In this document: positions 8,946 to 16,502 of the stretch, in pieces
Layout: every line of letters begins with the position of its first letter
How positions within the stretch are numbered: position 1 is the first letter of the stretch
Assembly: GCA_002440975.1 (NCBI GenBank)
Contig: DJWN01000006.1
Location: 1 to 25,484, forward strand
Source: Bacteroidales bacterium UBA6229
Lineage (GTDB): Bacteria; Bacteroidota; Bacteroidia; Bacteroidales; F082
Direction of reading: 5' to 3'
DNA: 25,484 nt
Made by a program: the position numbers and the translations under genes
Notes under the pieces: generated by a model
The model's database searches: none
What the model saw: the letters and a program-made list of their open reading frames with translations, nothing else
Told to the model about the DNA's origin: nothing

Positions 8946-10454
8946 TTGAAGAACACCGGCAAAATCATTGCTTTCGTTGTAGCACCTGTCCTAAGTATTT
9001 ATTTGTTGTTATTTGTTGAACTGGATCCGGAGCGTCCGGAGATGACCCATACGCTTGTGGTGGCGATATTGATGGCGGTGTGGTGGATCACCGAAGCTAT
9101 TCCGTTGGCTGTTACCTCTCTTTTGCCGGTTGCACTTTTCCCGCTTTTAGGTATCATGAACGGAAAAGATGTGGCAGCCACCTATTTCAATGATGTGATC
9201 TTTTTGTTTATGGGTGGTTTTATGGTAGCACTGGCCATGCAACACTGGAATCTGCATAAGCGCATTGCTTTGAATATCTTGCGCTTCACAGGAGTAAAAC
9301 CGACAAGCATCTTACTGGGATTTATGTTTGCCTCCTTTTTTCTGAGCATGTGGATTTCTAATACCGCCACTGCCATGATGATGCTGCCCATCGCTCTTTC
9401 GGTAATGGATCAGTTGGAGCAACAAAGTGGCAAAACAAGCAGGCTTGGTATTGGCTTGCTCTTAGGGGTGGCTTATGGTGCTTCCACCGGAGGGATGGCA
9501 ACCCTTGTTGGCACACCGCCAAACCTCTCATTCAGCCGGATTTTTCATATTTATTTTCCTTATGCCCCGGAGCTTTCCTTTGCCAGCTGGTTTATTTTTG
9601 GGCTGCCGCTCGCATTTATCATGTTAGTAGTTATTTGGGTTTTTCTGTTAGTTGTTTTTGGAAAACAAGACAAAGATCAACAGTTGAAATCGGATACTTT
9701 TCAGGATGAACACAAGAAATTAGGAAAAATATCCTCAGAAGAAAAAGCTGTTTTTCTGGTTTTTTGTTTGATGGCCTTGCTCTGGATTTTTAGAGCAGAA
9801 CTTGATTTTGGCCGGATTGTTATTCCTGGCTGGAGCAGTTTATTTCCTAAACCTGAACTTATTACAGATGGAACTGTAGCTACGATGATGGCACTGGTTT
9901 TGTTTTTGTGGCCTGCCCGATCAGCTAAGGGAGCCTTGCTCGACTGGCCAACAGCCCGTATGTTGCCCTGGCGTATTTTGTTGCTTTTTGGGGGTGGTTT
10001 TGCATTGGCCTCAGGTTTCAAAGAATCAGGCTTGTCGCTTTGGTTTGGCAGCCAGCTGGAATTTGTAGCCGATTATCCCATTTGGTTTGTCATTGCCGGA
10101 ATAGCCTTTATGATGACATTTTTAACCGAGCTCACCTCTAATACAGCCACCACCGAAATGATCCTTCCGGTACTGGCCGGAATCGCTATTCATACCGAAC
10201 TTAATCCCCTGTTGCTGATGATTCCGGCAACGCTTTCTGCTTCAATGGCTTTTATGTTGCCTGTGGCCACACCACCTAATGCTATTGTGTTTGGCTCGGG
10301 ACGGATTAGCATGAGGCAAATGGCCATAAATGGATTGATTTTAAATCTGTTAGGTGTTGTTCTGGTAAGTTTGATGATGTTGCTTTGGGGTACGATTGTT
10401 TTTGATATTGACCTTTCAGTTTTTCCTGCCTGGGCAGTACAAGCTTTGAATTAA
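8946..10454 (+). CDS. SLC13/DASS family sodium-coupled anion (dicarboxylate) transporter
   Basis: Inner-membrane transporter of the divalent anion:Na+ symporter family, whose members carry succinate, malate, citrate or sulfate. The 502-residue protein is strongly hydrophobic, with roughly a dozen membrane segments. It has the two SNT motifs typical of VcINDY/NaDC proteins, at 138-140 ('WISNTATAMMMLPIA') and 398-400 ('LTSNTATTEMILPVLAGIA'), each followed by a glycine/proline re-entrant region (GTPPNLSF at 189-196; ATPPNAIVFGSG). These motifs bind Na+ and the substrate carboxylates in solved relatives, so a C4-dicarboxylate substrate is the best guess. The start is a TTG at 8946: an in-frame stop lies at 8925-8927, and the next ATG is codon 33, which would cut the first membrane segment. 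A separate 596-aa SLC13 gene follows. Confidence 0.9.
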   Translation: MKNTGKIIAFVVAPVLSIYLLLFVELDPERPEMTHTLVVAILMAVWWITEAIPLAVTSLLPVALFPLLGIMNGKDVAATYFNDVIFLFMGGFMVALAMQHWNLHKRIALNILRFTGVKPTSILLGFMFASFFLSMWISNTATAMMMLPIALSVMDQLEQQSGKTSRLGIGLLLGVAYGASTGGMATLVGTPPNLSFSRIFHIYFPYAPELSFASWFIFGLPLAFIMLVVIWVFLLVVFGKQDKDQQLKSDTFQDEHKKLGKISSEEKAVFLVFCLMALLWIFRAELDFGRIVIPGWSSLFPKPELITDGTVATMMALVLFLWPARSAKGALLDWPTARMLPWRILLLFGGGFALASGFKESGLSLWFGSQLEFVADYPIWFVIAGIAFMMTFLTELTSNTATTEMILPVLAGIAIHTELNPLLLMIPATLSASMAFMLPVATPPNAIVFGSGRISMRQMAINGLILNLLGVVLVSLMMLLWGTIVFDIDLSVFPAWAVQALN

Positions 10455-10484
10455 GCAGCATATAATATTTGCAAATCTCGTCCG

Positions 10485-10500
10485 GCTAAATTAATTTAGC
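10485..10500. repeat. Perfect 16-bp palindrome between the two transporter genes
   Basis: GCTAAATTAATTTAGC is its own reverse complement. It lies 30 nt after the first transporter's stop and 41 nt before the second's ATG. There is no loop and no T-tract, so it looks more like a dimeric-regulator site than a terminator. No clear -7 element was found near it. Confidence 0.4.
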
Positions 10501-10541
10501 GCATTAATAAATCATGTATAACTAAAACACTGACCATTTCA

Positions 10542-12332
10542 ATGCTTGGTTTCGAGGGTTATATCGTAATAGCAATCATTATCTTTTTGATTGTCTCCTT
10601 GTATTTGAATAAGATAGGACCCGGATTTACCTTTATGATAGGCATAGCCGTTTTGGGTGTTTTTAAAATAATCACACCACAGGAAATTTTATCGGGTTTT
10701 GCCAACGAACAAATTGCTGTTGTGGTAATGCTGCTTCTTTTGGGAGATATTATCCGGCGTAGCGGCTTGCTCGACAGGCTTTTCGACCGCACTTTTTCAA
10801 AGGCTAAAACTTATCGTAGCTTTATGACCCGCATGACGCTTACTGTTGCCGGTTTTTCTGCATTTCTGAATAATACCCCGCTGGTGGCCATTATGATGCC
10901 TTATGTAAGTAGCTGGAGCAAGAAAAACGGCATTGCTCCTTCCAAATTGTTGATTCCTTTGTCGTATGCAGCCATCTTGGGTGGCACCGCAACCCTGATT
11001 GGAACATCAACAAACCTTGTGGTGGCTGGTATGGTAACGGATCAGTATATTGTTGGGAATCTTGAGCCACTCGAAATATTTGATTTTACGCTGGTAGGTG
11101 TTGTCATGATTGTAATTGGAGTATTGTACCTGATTTTTTTTGGTAATGCCTTACTGCCCGAGAAGAAACATGCCATCGAAAACCTGGAAATGCAAAACCG
11201 CGAATTCATTGCAGAGGTACGCATTGCCAACGATGCAGAGTATGACGGTAAAACACTGGAGGAATCAGGTTTAAAGACGATTAACGGACTTTTGTTGGTC
11301 GAAGTTTTACGTGATGGAAAATCCCTGAATCCAATCACACCCGAAACAATTTTGCGTAAAGAAGACGTGTTATTGTATGCCGGCGAAACGGATTCTATCT
11401 CCGAAATGGTGGCTTCGCGAAGTGGCTTACGGCTCTCGCAACTGGGGATGTATGCGCGTAAACGACAAACCAGCATCATTGAAGTAGTGATTAGCTATAA
11501 TTCGACACTCATTTCAAAAACAGCGCGTACCTCCAATTTCAGAGCGAAATATGATGCTGCCATTATCGCTGTTCATCGCAATGGCGAACGGGTTTCGGGT
11601 ACATTGGGCGATGTGAAACTTGCTGCCGGTGATGTGCTGCTGTTGGTTGCCGGTCAGGACTTTGAACAGCGCGCTATGGATGCCCACGATTTTTATATCA
11701 TCAGCCGCCTGCGCGAACTCAAGAAACAACCATTTTATAAGCAGTTTGTGCTTATTGGAGGCACTTTGATCGCCATTATTGCTTCGGCTTTGGGTTTTGT
11801 GAAGCTGTTTACTGCTATCCTGACACTGGTGTTATTGGTAACACTGCTAAAAGTGGTTTCGCCTAAAGACATTGCCAAAAGCATCGATTTCAATTTATTG
11901 CTGATTATTTCCCTTTCGCTCGCATTGGGAACAGCTATGATTAAATCGGGCGTTGCCAGCGTATTTGCGGATTTTGCCTTTGGAATTTTTAAACCTTTTG
12001 GTATTGTGGGAGTTTTAATTGGTATTTTCCTGATAACCAATTTACTGGGTTCTTTCATTACCAATAAGGCAGCCGTAGCCCTCATTTTTCCTATTGCCGT
12101 AAGTATGGCCATTGAATTAGGCATCAATCCAAAACCATTTATTTTAACGGTAGCTTTTGCCGGCGCAGCCAGCTTCCTGACGCCAATCGGCTATCAAACC
12201 AACTTAATGGTTTACGGGCCAGGCGGGTATAATTTCAAAGACTATTTTAAAATAGGTTTCCCGCTAACAATTTTATACATGATAGTAACCGTACTGGGTT
12301 TGGTCTATCAATATGATATAAGTCTGTATTAA
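10542..12332 (+). CDS. SLC13 family permease with central TrkA-C (RCK_C) domains
   Basis: A 596-residue inner-membrane anion permease. Membrane segments occupy ~1-200 and ~400-596, separated by a soluble stretch (~215-390) that reads as two RCK_C/TrkA-C domains: 'EVRIANDAEYDGKTLEESGLKTINGLLLVEVLRDG', then 'LRKEDVLLYAGETDSI', with a second copy ending in 'LAAGDVLLLVAGQDFEQR'. The transport signatures are 'NNTPLVAIMMP' (110-120), 'GTSTNLVVAGM', 'TNKAAVALIFPIAVSMAIELG' and 'TPIGYQTNLMVYGPGGY'. This architecture is typical of SLC13-like sulfate or other anion permeases of the SAC1/YfbS type, so the substrate is probably not the same as that of the neighbouring 502-aa protein. RCK_C domains usually bind small ligands that gate or regulate the permease. 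The gene ends 6 nt from the convergent icmF stop, with no terminator visible between them. Confidence 0.88.
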   Translation: MLGFEGYIVIAIIIFLIVSLYLNKIGPGFTFMIGIAVLGVFKIITPQEILSGFANEQIAVVVMLLLLGDIIRRSGLLDRLFDRTFSKAKTYRSFMTRMTLTVAGFSAFLNNTPLVAIMMPYVSSWSKKNGIAPSKLLIPLSYAAILGGTATLIGTSTNLVVAGMVTDQYIVGNLEPLEIFDFTLVGVVMIVIGVLYLIFFGNALLPEKKHAIENLEMQNREFIAEVRIANDAEYDGKTLEESGLKTINGLLLVEVLRDGKSLNPITPETILRKEDVLLYAGETDSISEMVASRSGLRLSQLGMYARKRQTSIIEVVISYNSTLISKTARTSNFRAKYDAAIIAVHRNGERVSGTLGDVKLAAGDVLLLVAGQDFEQRAMDAHDFYIISRLRELKKQPFYKQFVLIGGTLIAIIASALGFVKLFTAILTLVLLVTLLKVVSPKDIAKSIDFNLLLIISLSLALGTAMIKSGVASVFADFAFGIFKPFGIVGVLIGIFLITNLLGSFITNKAAVALIFPIAVSMAIELGINPKPFILTVAFAGAASFLTPIGYQTNLMVYGPGGYNFKDYFKIGFPLTILYMIVTVLGLVYQYDISLY

Positions 12333-12338
12333 AGGTAT

Positions 12339-15300
12339 TTACATATTTCGGCGATATTGTCCGCCCACTTCAAAAAGTGCCTGGGTTAACTGTCCGAGAG
12401 AAGCATATTTGGCAGCTTCCATCAGCGATTCAAACACATTTCCATTAGCCAAAGCTGTTTTCTTCAGGTTTACGAGTTGTTCGGGGATTTCTTTTTCCCA
12501 GCTTTTGTGCAATTGCTCAAGCATATGAATTTGGTATTCCTTTTCGGTGGTGGTGGCACGGATCACTTCGCCGGGAATAACCGTGGGTGAACCTTTGCTC
12601 GACAGGAAGGTATTCACCCCGATGATAGGCAGTTCTCCATTGTGTTTCATGCTTTCATAATACAGCGATTCTTCCTGAATTTTACCACGCTGATACACGG
12701 TTTCCATAGCACCCAGTACCCCGCCACGTTCGGTGATGCGGTCGAATTCAGCCATCACAGCTTCTTCGACTAAGGCGGTTAATTCTTCTATGATAAAGGA
12801 ACCCTGCAGTGGATTTTGATTTTTGGCCAGGCCAAGCTCTTTGTTGATGATCAGCTGAATGGCCATAGCCCTGCGCACCGAATCCTCAGTTGGCGTTGTG
12901 ATGGCTTCGTCATAAGCGTTGGTGTGCAGTGAGTTGCAGTTATCATAAATAGCATACAATGCTTGTAAGGTGGTGCGGATATCATTGAAATCAATTTCCT
13001 GGGCATGTAAGGAGCGGCCGGAAGTTTGGATGTGGTATTTCAGTTTTTGTGCACGTTCGTTGGCTCCGTATTTGTTTTTCATGGCTTTGGCCCAAATCAG
13101 GCGGGCAACTCGGCCAATCACCGAAAACTCAGGATCAACGCCATTAGAAAAGAAAAATGACAAATTCGGTGCAAAATCATCAATGTGCATGCCGCGCGAC
13201 AGGTAATACTCCACATAGGTGAACCCATTGGCCAGGGTAAAAGCCAGTTGGCTGATCGGATTGGCACCGGCTTCGGCAATGTGGTAGCCCGAGATGGAAA
13301 CAGAATAGAAGTTTTGAACCTTATTTTTGATAAAATATTCCTGCACATCCCCCATCAGCTTCAGGCTGAAATCAGTGGAGAAAATACAGGTATTCTGTGC
13401 CTGGTCTTCTTTCAGGATGTCGGCCTGCACTGTGCCGCGCACCTTGCTGATGGTGTCGGCTTTGATGCGTTCATAAACATCTTTTGGGAGCACCATATCG
13501 CCCGTAACACCAAGCAGCATCAAGCCTAATCCATCATTACCCGGAGGCAGTTCTCCCTGATAGCGTGGACGCTCAGTACCTTTTTGCCGGTATATTTCAT
13601 CAATGATGGCCTGCACTTCATGTTCCAGACCATTTTCTTTGATATAGCGTTCGCATTGCTGGTCGATGGCCGCATTCATAAAAAAACCAACCAGTGTTGG
13701 AGCCGGCCCGTTTATCGTCATGCTGACGCTGGTTTTGGGATCAGCCAGGTTAAACCCGGAATAGAGTTTTTTGGCATCATCCAGGCAGGCGATTGAAACA
13801 CCTGCATTACCAATTTTTCCATATATATCAGGCCTTCGGGCAGGATCTTCGCCATACAGTGTCACCGAATCAAATGCTGTGGACAGCCTTCGGGCAGGCA
13901 TTTCGAATGAGACGTAATGAAATCGGCGGTTGGTACGTTCGGGTCCGCCTTCGCCTGCAAACATACGGGTTGGGTCTTCTTCTTCGCGTTTGAAAGGAAA
14001 AACACCTGCGGCATAAGGAAATTCTCCGGGTACGTTTTCGAGCAGGTTCCAGCGTACTATCTCGCCCCACGAACGAAAAGGTGGCAGACTGATCTTAGGA
14101 ATCGGCAGTTGAGAGAGTGAGGTGGTGTGGGTTTCGATCTCTATTACTTTGTTCCTCACTTTGTAGCTGTAAAGCTTATCAGTGTATCGCTTTTTTTTGT
14201 TTTCCCAGTTTTCAATGATGTAGAGGGTTTTCGGATCAAGTTTTTGCTTTTCGAAATCTGCTAATTGCTGAAGTTTTTGTGTCACAACTTCATCAGCAAC
14301 ATCAGACGCTATTTGCAGGCTTTCTGAAAGACTTTGATAGCGATGGGCAAGCTTACTTTGTTTATTTGCCCATTCGTTGTATTGGCGCACTGTATCAGCA
14401 ATTTCGCTGAGATAACGAACTCTCTTTGGAGGGATAATGAAGATTTTCTCGGATTGTTCATCCGGATTTTCCATCCCCGTTTCAAAAGCTACACCGGTAC
14501 GTTCTTTTATTGTTCGTAACAGCTGAAGATAAAGCGCATTAACACCCGGATCGTTAAATTGAGAAGCAATGGTACCAAATACCGGCATGGTATCCGGATG
14601 TTTTTCAAAAAGCAGATGGTTGCGCTGGTATTGTTTCTTTACATCCCGCAATGCATCCTGAGCACCACGCTTATCGAATTTGTTGAGGGCTATCAGATCG
14701 GCAAAATCAAGCATATCAATCTTTTCGAGTTGGGTGGCAGCACCATATTCGGGTGTCATCACATAGAGCGAAAGATCGCTGTGATCGATGATTTCGGTGT
14801 CGCTTTGGCCAATGCCCGAAGTTTCGAGTATCACCAGATCAAAGCCAGCGGCTTGGAGGATCAGTTCGGCGTCTTTCACGTATTTCGACATGGCAAGATT
14901 CGACTGACGTGTAGCCAGTGATCGCATATAAACACGTTCATTATCAATGGCATTCATGCGGATGCGATCGCCCAGCAAAGCACCTCCCGTACGTCGTTTG
15001 GAGGGATCAACCGAGACAATTCCAATGGTTTTGTCGGGCTGATCGTCTAAAAATCTGCGTACGAGTTCATCTACCAAACTCGACTTTCCTGAGCCGCCAG
15101 TACCTGTAATGCCTAATACCGGTGCCTTGCGAGCTGTGTGATCGGGCAGGCTGTCGATAAAATCGCGCACCTCTTCCGGGTGATTTTCTGCTGCCGAAAT
15201 CAAAGTGGCAATAGCTTTAAAATTCTTCTCCCGTATGGCTTCCAGATCTGGTTTGATGTCTTTTCCTGTTGGAAAATCTGATAGTTCAAGCAGTTGATTG

Positions 15301-15704
15301 ATCATTCCCTGTAAGCCCATTTGGCGTCCGTCATCGGGCGAAAAAATGCGGGTTATCCCGTATTGATGCAATTCCTGAACTTCTTCGGGCAGAATAACGC
15401 CTCCGCCACCTCCAAAAATACGGATATGACCCGAATCGGCTTCCTGTAACAGATCGTGCATATATTTGAAATATTCGATGTGGCCACCCTGATAGGAAGT
15501 GATGGCAATGGCTTGTGCGTCTTCCTGAATGGCAGTACGGACAATCTCTCCGGCAGAACGGTTGTGTCCGAGATGTATCACCTCGGCACCACTTGACTGA
15601 ATGATGCGACGCATAATATTAATGGCAGCATCGTGACCGTCATAGAGCGATGCGGCTGTTACAATTCGGATGTGATTTTTTGGCTTGTAAATTTCGACTG
15701 ACAT
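12339..15704 (-). CDS. icmF: Fused isobutyryl-CoA mutase (B12 domain - MeaB-like GTPase - mutase)
   Basis: Adenosylcobalamin-dependent mutase interconverting isobutyryl-CoA and n-butyryl-CoA (some homologues also act on pivalyl- or isovaleryl-CoA), with its own G-protein chaperone. The 1121 residues contain, in order: a B12-binding domain (~10-145) with DGHDAA, His24 being the likely cobalt ligand; a MeaB/ArgK-type GTPase (~190-410) with Walker A GTGGSGKSS (201-209), 'ETSGIGQSD' (294-302) and NKFD (341-344) for guanine recognition; a linker (~420-540); and the mutase barrel (~545-1115). The segment 'ADILKEDQAQNTCIF' puts Gln770 where the methylmalonyl-CoA mutase in this window has Arg202, the accepted difference between isobutyryl-type and methylmalonyl-type enzymes. 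Many Bacteroidota annotate this protein simply as 'methylmalonyl-CoA mutase'; the fused order and Gln770 argue for IcmF. Confidence 0.92.
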   Translation of the reverse strand: MSVEIYKPKNHIRIVTAASLYDGHDAAINIMRRIIQSSGAEVIHLGHNRSAGEIVRTAIQEDAQAIAITSYQGGHIEYFKYMHDLLQEADSGHIRIFGGGGGVILPEEVQELHQYGITRIFSPDDGRQMGLQGMINQLLELSDFPTGKDIKPDLEAIREKNFKAIATLISAAENHPEEVRDFIDSLPDHTARKAPVLGITGTGGSGKSSLVDELVRRFLDDQPDKTIGIVSVDPSKRRTGGALLGDRIRMNAIDNERVYMRSLATRQSNLAMSKYVKDAELILQAAGFDLVILETSGIGQSDTEIIDHSDLSLYVMTPEYGAATQLEKIDMLDFADLIALNKFDKRGAQDALRDVKKQYQRNHLLFEKHPDTMPVFGTIASQFNDPGVNALYLQLLRTIKERTGVAFETGMENPDEQSEKIFIIPPKRVRYLSEIADTVRQYNEWANKQSKLAHRYQSLSESLQIASDVADEVVTQKLQQLADFEKQKLDPKTLYIIENWENKKKRYTDKLYSYKVRNKVIEIETHTTSLSQLPIPKISLPPFRSWGEIVRWNLLENVPGEFPYAAGVFPFKREEEDPTRMFAGEGGPERTNRRFHYVSFEMPARRLSTAFDSVTLYGEDPARRPDIYGKIGNAGVSIACLDDAKKLYSGFNLADPKTSVSMTINGPAPTLVGFFMNAAIDQQCERYIKENGLEHEVQAIIDEIYRQKGTERPRYQGELPPGNDGLGLMLLGVTGDMVLPKDVYERIKADTISKVRGTVQADILKEDQAQNTCIFSTDFSLKLMGDVQEYFIKNKVQNFYSVSISGYHIAEAGANPISQLAFTLANGFTYVEYYLSRGMHIDDFAPNLSFFFSNGVDPEFSVIGRVARLIWAKAMKNKYGANERAQKLKYHIQTSGRSLHAQEIDFNDIRTTLQALYAIYDNCNSLHTNAYDEAITTPTEDSVRRAMAIQLIINKELGLAKNQNPLQGSFIIEELTALVEEAVMAEFDRITERGGVLGAMETVYQRGKIQEESLYYESMKHNGELPIIGVNTFLSSKGSPTVIPGEVIRATTTEKEYQIHMLEQLHKSWEKEIPEQLVNLKKTALANGNVFESLMEAAKYASLGQLTQALFEVGGQYRRNM

Positions 15705-15725
15705 GGCAAATTTTTGATTAAGCTA

Positions 15726-15733
15726 CAAATATA
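15726..15733 (-). promoter_or_regulatory. -7 element of the icmF promoter
   Basis: On the minus strand this reads TATATTTG, an exact TAnnTTTG match, 21 nt upstream of the icmF ATG. Transcription would start near 15720. The -33 region is not convincing. Confidence 0.5.
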
Positions 15734-15773
15734 GGTTTTTCCATATATCCGTCACGCAATCGTTGCCAAAGTC

Positions 15774-15962
15774 TTAATGCGCCATGCCTTCTGGTTCTAT
15801 TTTATAACCAAGTGCATTGTAACCTGTCCGGATAATGTTTTTGCCGGCGCAAGCACTGATGCCCTGCCATTTACAGTTGATTCGTTTGCAATGGTTCAGG
15901 CCATAAATTTGTATGCCCCAGCATTCATCTTTCGAGAGTTTTGAGGTATCAACATGTCTCAT
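15774..15962 (-). CDS. Small four-cysteine protein of unknown function
   Basis: A 62-residue protein with Cys at 14, 25, 30 and 38 in the arrangement ECWGIQIYGLNHC-x4-C-x7-C, followed by 'GKNIIRTGYNALGY'. The regular cysteines and conserved-looking Gly/Asn-rich tail suggest a metal-binding or redox knuckle (zinc or Fe-S). I believe similar small proteins occur in other Bacteroidota, but could not check. The start is the only usable one: the frame upstream is open for about 70 nt to a TAA but contains no ATG, GTG or TTG start. It lies 83 nt downstream of queD on the same strand, with a CRP-like palindrome between them, and just upstream of icmF. It could be co-transcribed with queD or driven separately. 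No function can be assigned. Confidence 0.6.
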   Translation of the reverse strand: MRHVDTSKLSKDECWGIQIYGLNHCKRINCKWQGISACAGKNIIRTGYNALGYKIEPEGMAH

Positions 15963-15984
15963 AGCGCTGCTGTTGTTATCAGCA

Positions 15985-15992
15985 ACGAATTT
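15985..15992 (-). promoter_or_regulatory. Possible weak -7 element before the four-cysteine gene
   Basis: On the minus strand TAAATTCG differs from TAnnTTTG at one position. Transcription from it would start near 15978, which places the CRP-like palindrome (centre 16033.5) about 55 bp upstream, a plausible activator distance. Weak evidence alone. Confidence 0.2.
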
Positions 15993-16025
15993 AACCGAAT
16001 TAGTGATGAGTTCTGCTAAGTAATA

Positions 16026-16041
16026 TGTGATTTAAATCACA
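16026..16041. promoter_or_regulatory. CRP/FNR-family-type binding site (perfect palindrome)
   Basis: TGTGATTTAAATCACA is a perfect palindrome that matches the classical CRP recognition pattern TGTGA-N6-TCACA in both half-sites. It starts 4 nt after the queD stop codon (minus strand) and is centred 71 bp upstream of the small cysteine-protein gene. It may regulate that gene. It could also act only as a short hairpin after queD, but it lacks a loop and a T-tract. Confidence 0.45.
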
Positions 16042-16045
16042 AAAT

Positions 16046-16495
16046 TCAGGGATTGTCTGATGCAAACCATTCAGCATATGCTGTTCCGGTTTCGCGGAGT
16101 AATACGCTGTGAATCTTTATATTATCTGGTAATTTGGAAGCTATTCTGGCAGCAAAATCGGCCACCATCATCTCGCTGGTTGGTTGATAATCGAGTACGA
16201 AAACCTTCTCAAAATGCTTGTGAAAAGTTTCTACTACTCCGGGATCCATGGTTTTGTTTAAAACCAATGAATGATCAAACAAGTCAACAACCTGAGTTTT
16301 AACAATTTTTTTCAGGTCGCCAAAATCAATCACCATGCCCAGCTTGGGATTATTGGGATCGACAACAGGTTTCCCGATAAGGGTAACCTTTAATTCGTAG
16401 CTGTGGCCATGTATATTGCGGCAGGGACCATCGTAGCCTTTTAGTGCATGAGCCATCTCAAATTTAAACTCTTTGGTGATGCGGATGTTATGCAT
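16046..16495 (-). CDS. queD: 6-carboxytetrahydropterin synthase (QueD / PTPS family)
   Basis: Converts 7,8-dihydroneopterin triphosphate to 6-carboxy-5,6,7,8-tetrahydropterin, the second step of queuosine (7-deazaguanine) biosynthesis. The 149-residue protein has the zinc ligands His16, His29 and His31 ('EMAHALKG' and 'NIHGHSYELKV'), the catalytic Cys25 in 'GPCRNIHGH', 'VIDFGDLKKIV', 'LFDHSLVLN' with the catalytic-type His, and the C-terminal substrate-binding 'LRETGTAYAEW'. Cys25 two residues before the zinc motif separates QueD from eukaryotic PTPS and from PTPS-III. It lies 7 nt after the endonuclease gene, so it is probably in the same transcript. No other que genes or preQ1 riboswitch appear in the window. 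Confidence 0.92.
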   Translation of the reverse strand: MHNIRITKEFKFEMAHALKGYDGPCRNIHGHSYELKVTLIGKPVVDPNNPKLGMVIDFGDLKKIVKTQVVDLFDHSLVLNKTMDPGVVETFHKHFEKVFVLDYQPTSEMMVADFAARIASKLPDNIKIHSVLLRETGTAYAEWFASDNP

Positions 16496-16502
16496 GACGA
16501 GA

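Noticed and set aside
12339..15704. DGHDAA instead of DxHxxG in the B12 domain, as a sign of an inactive enzyme.
   Set aside because: The cobalt-binding His is present, and as far as I recall IcmF proteins commonly have DGHDAA here, so it is normal for the family.
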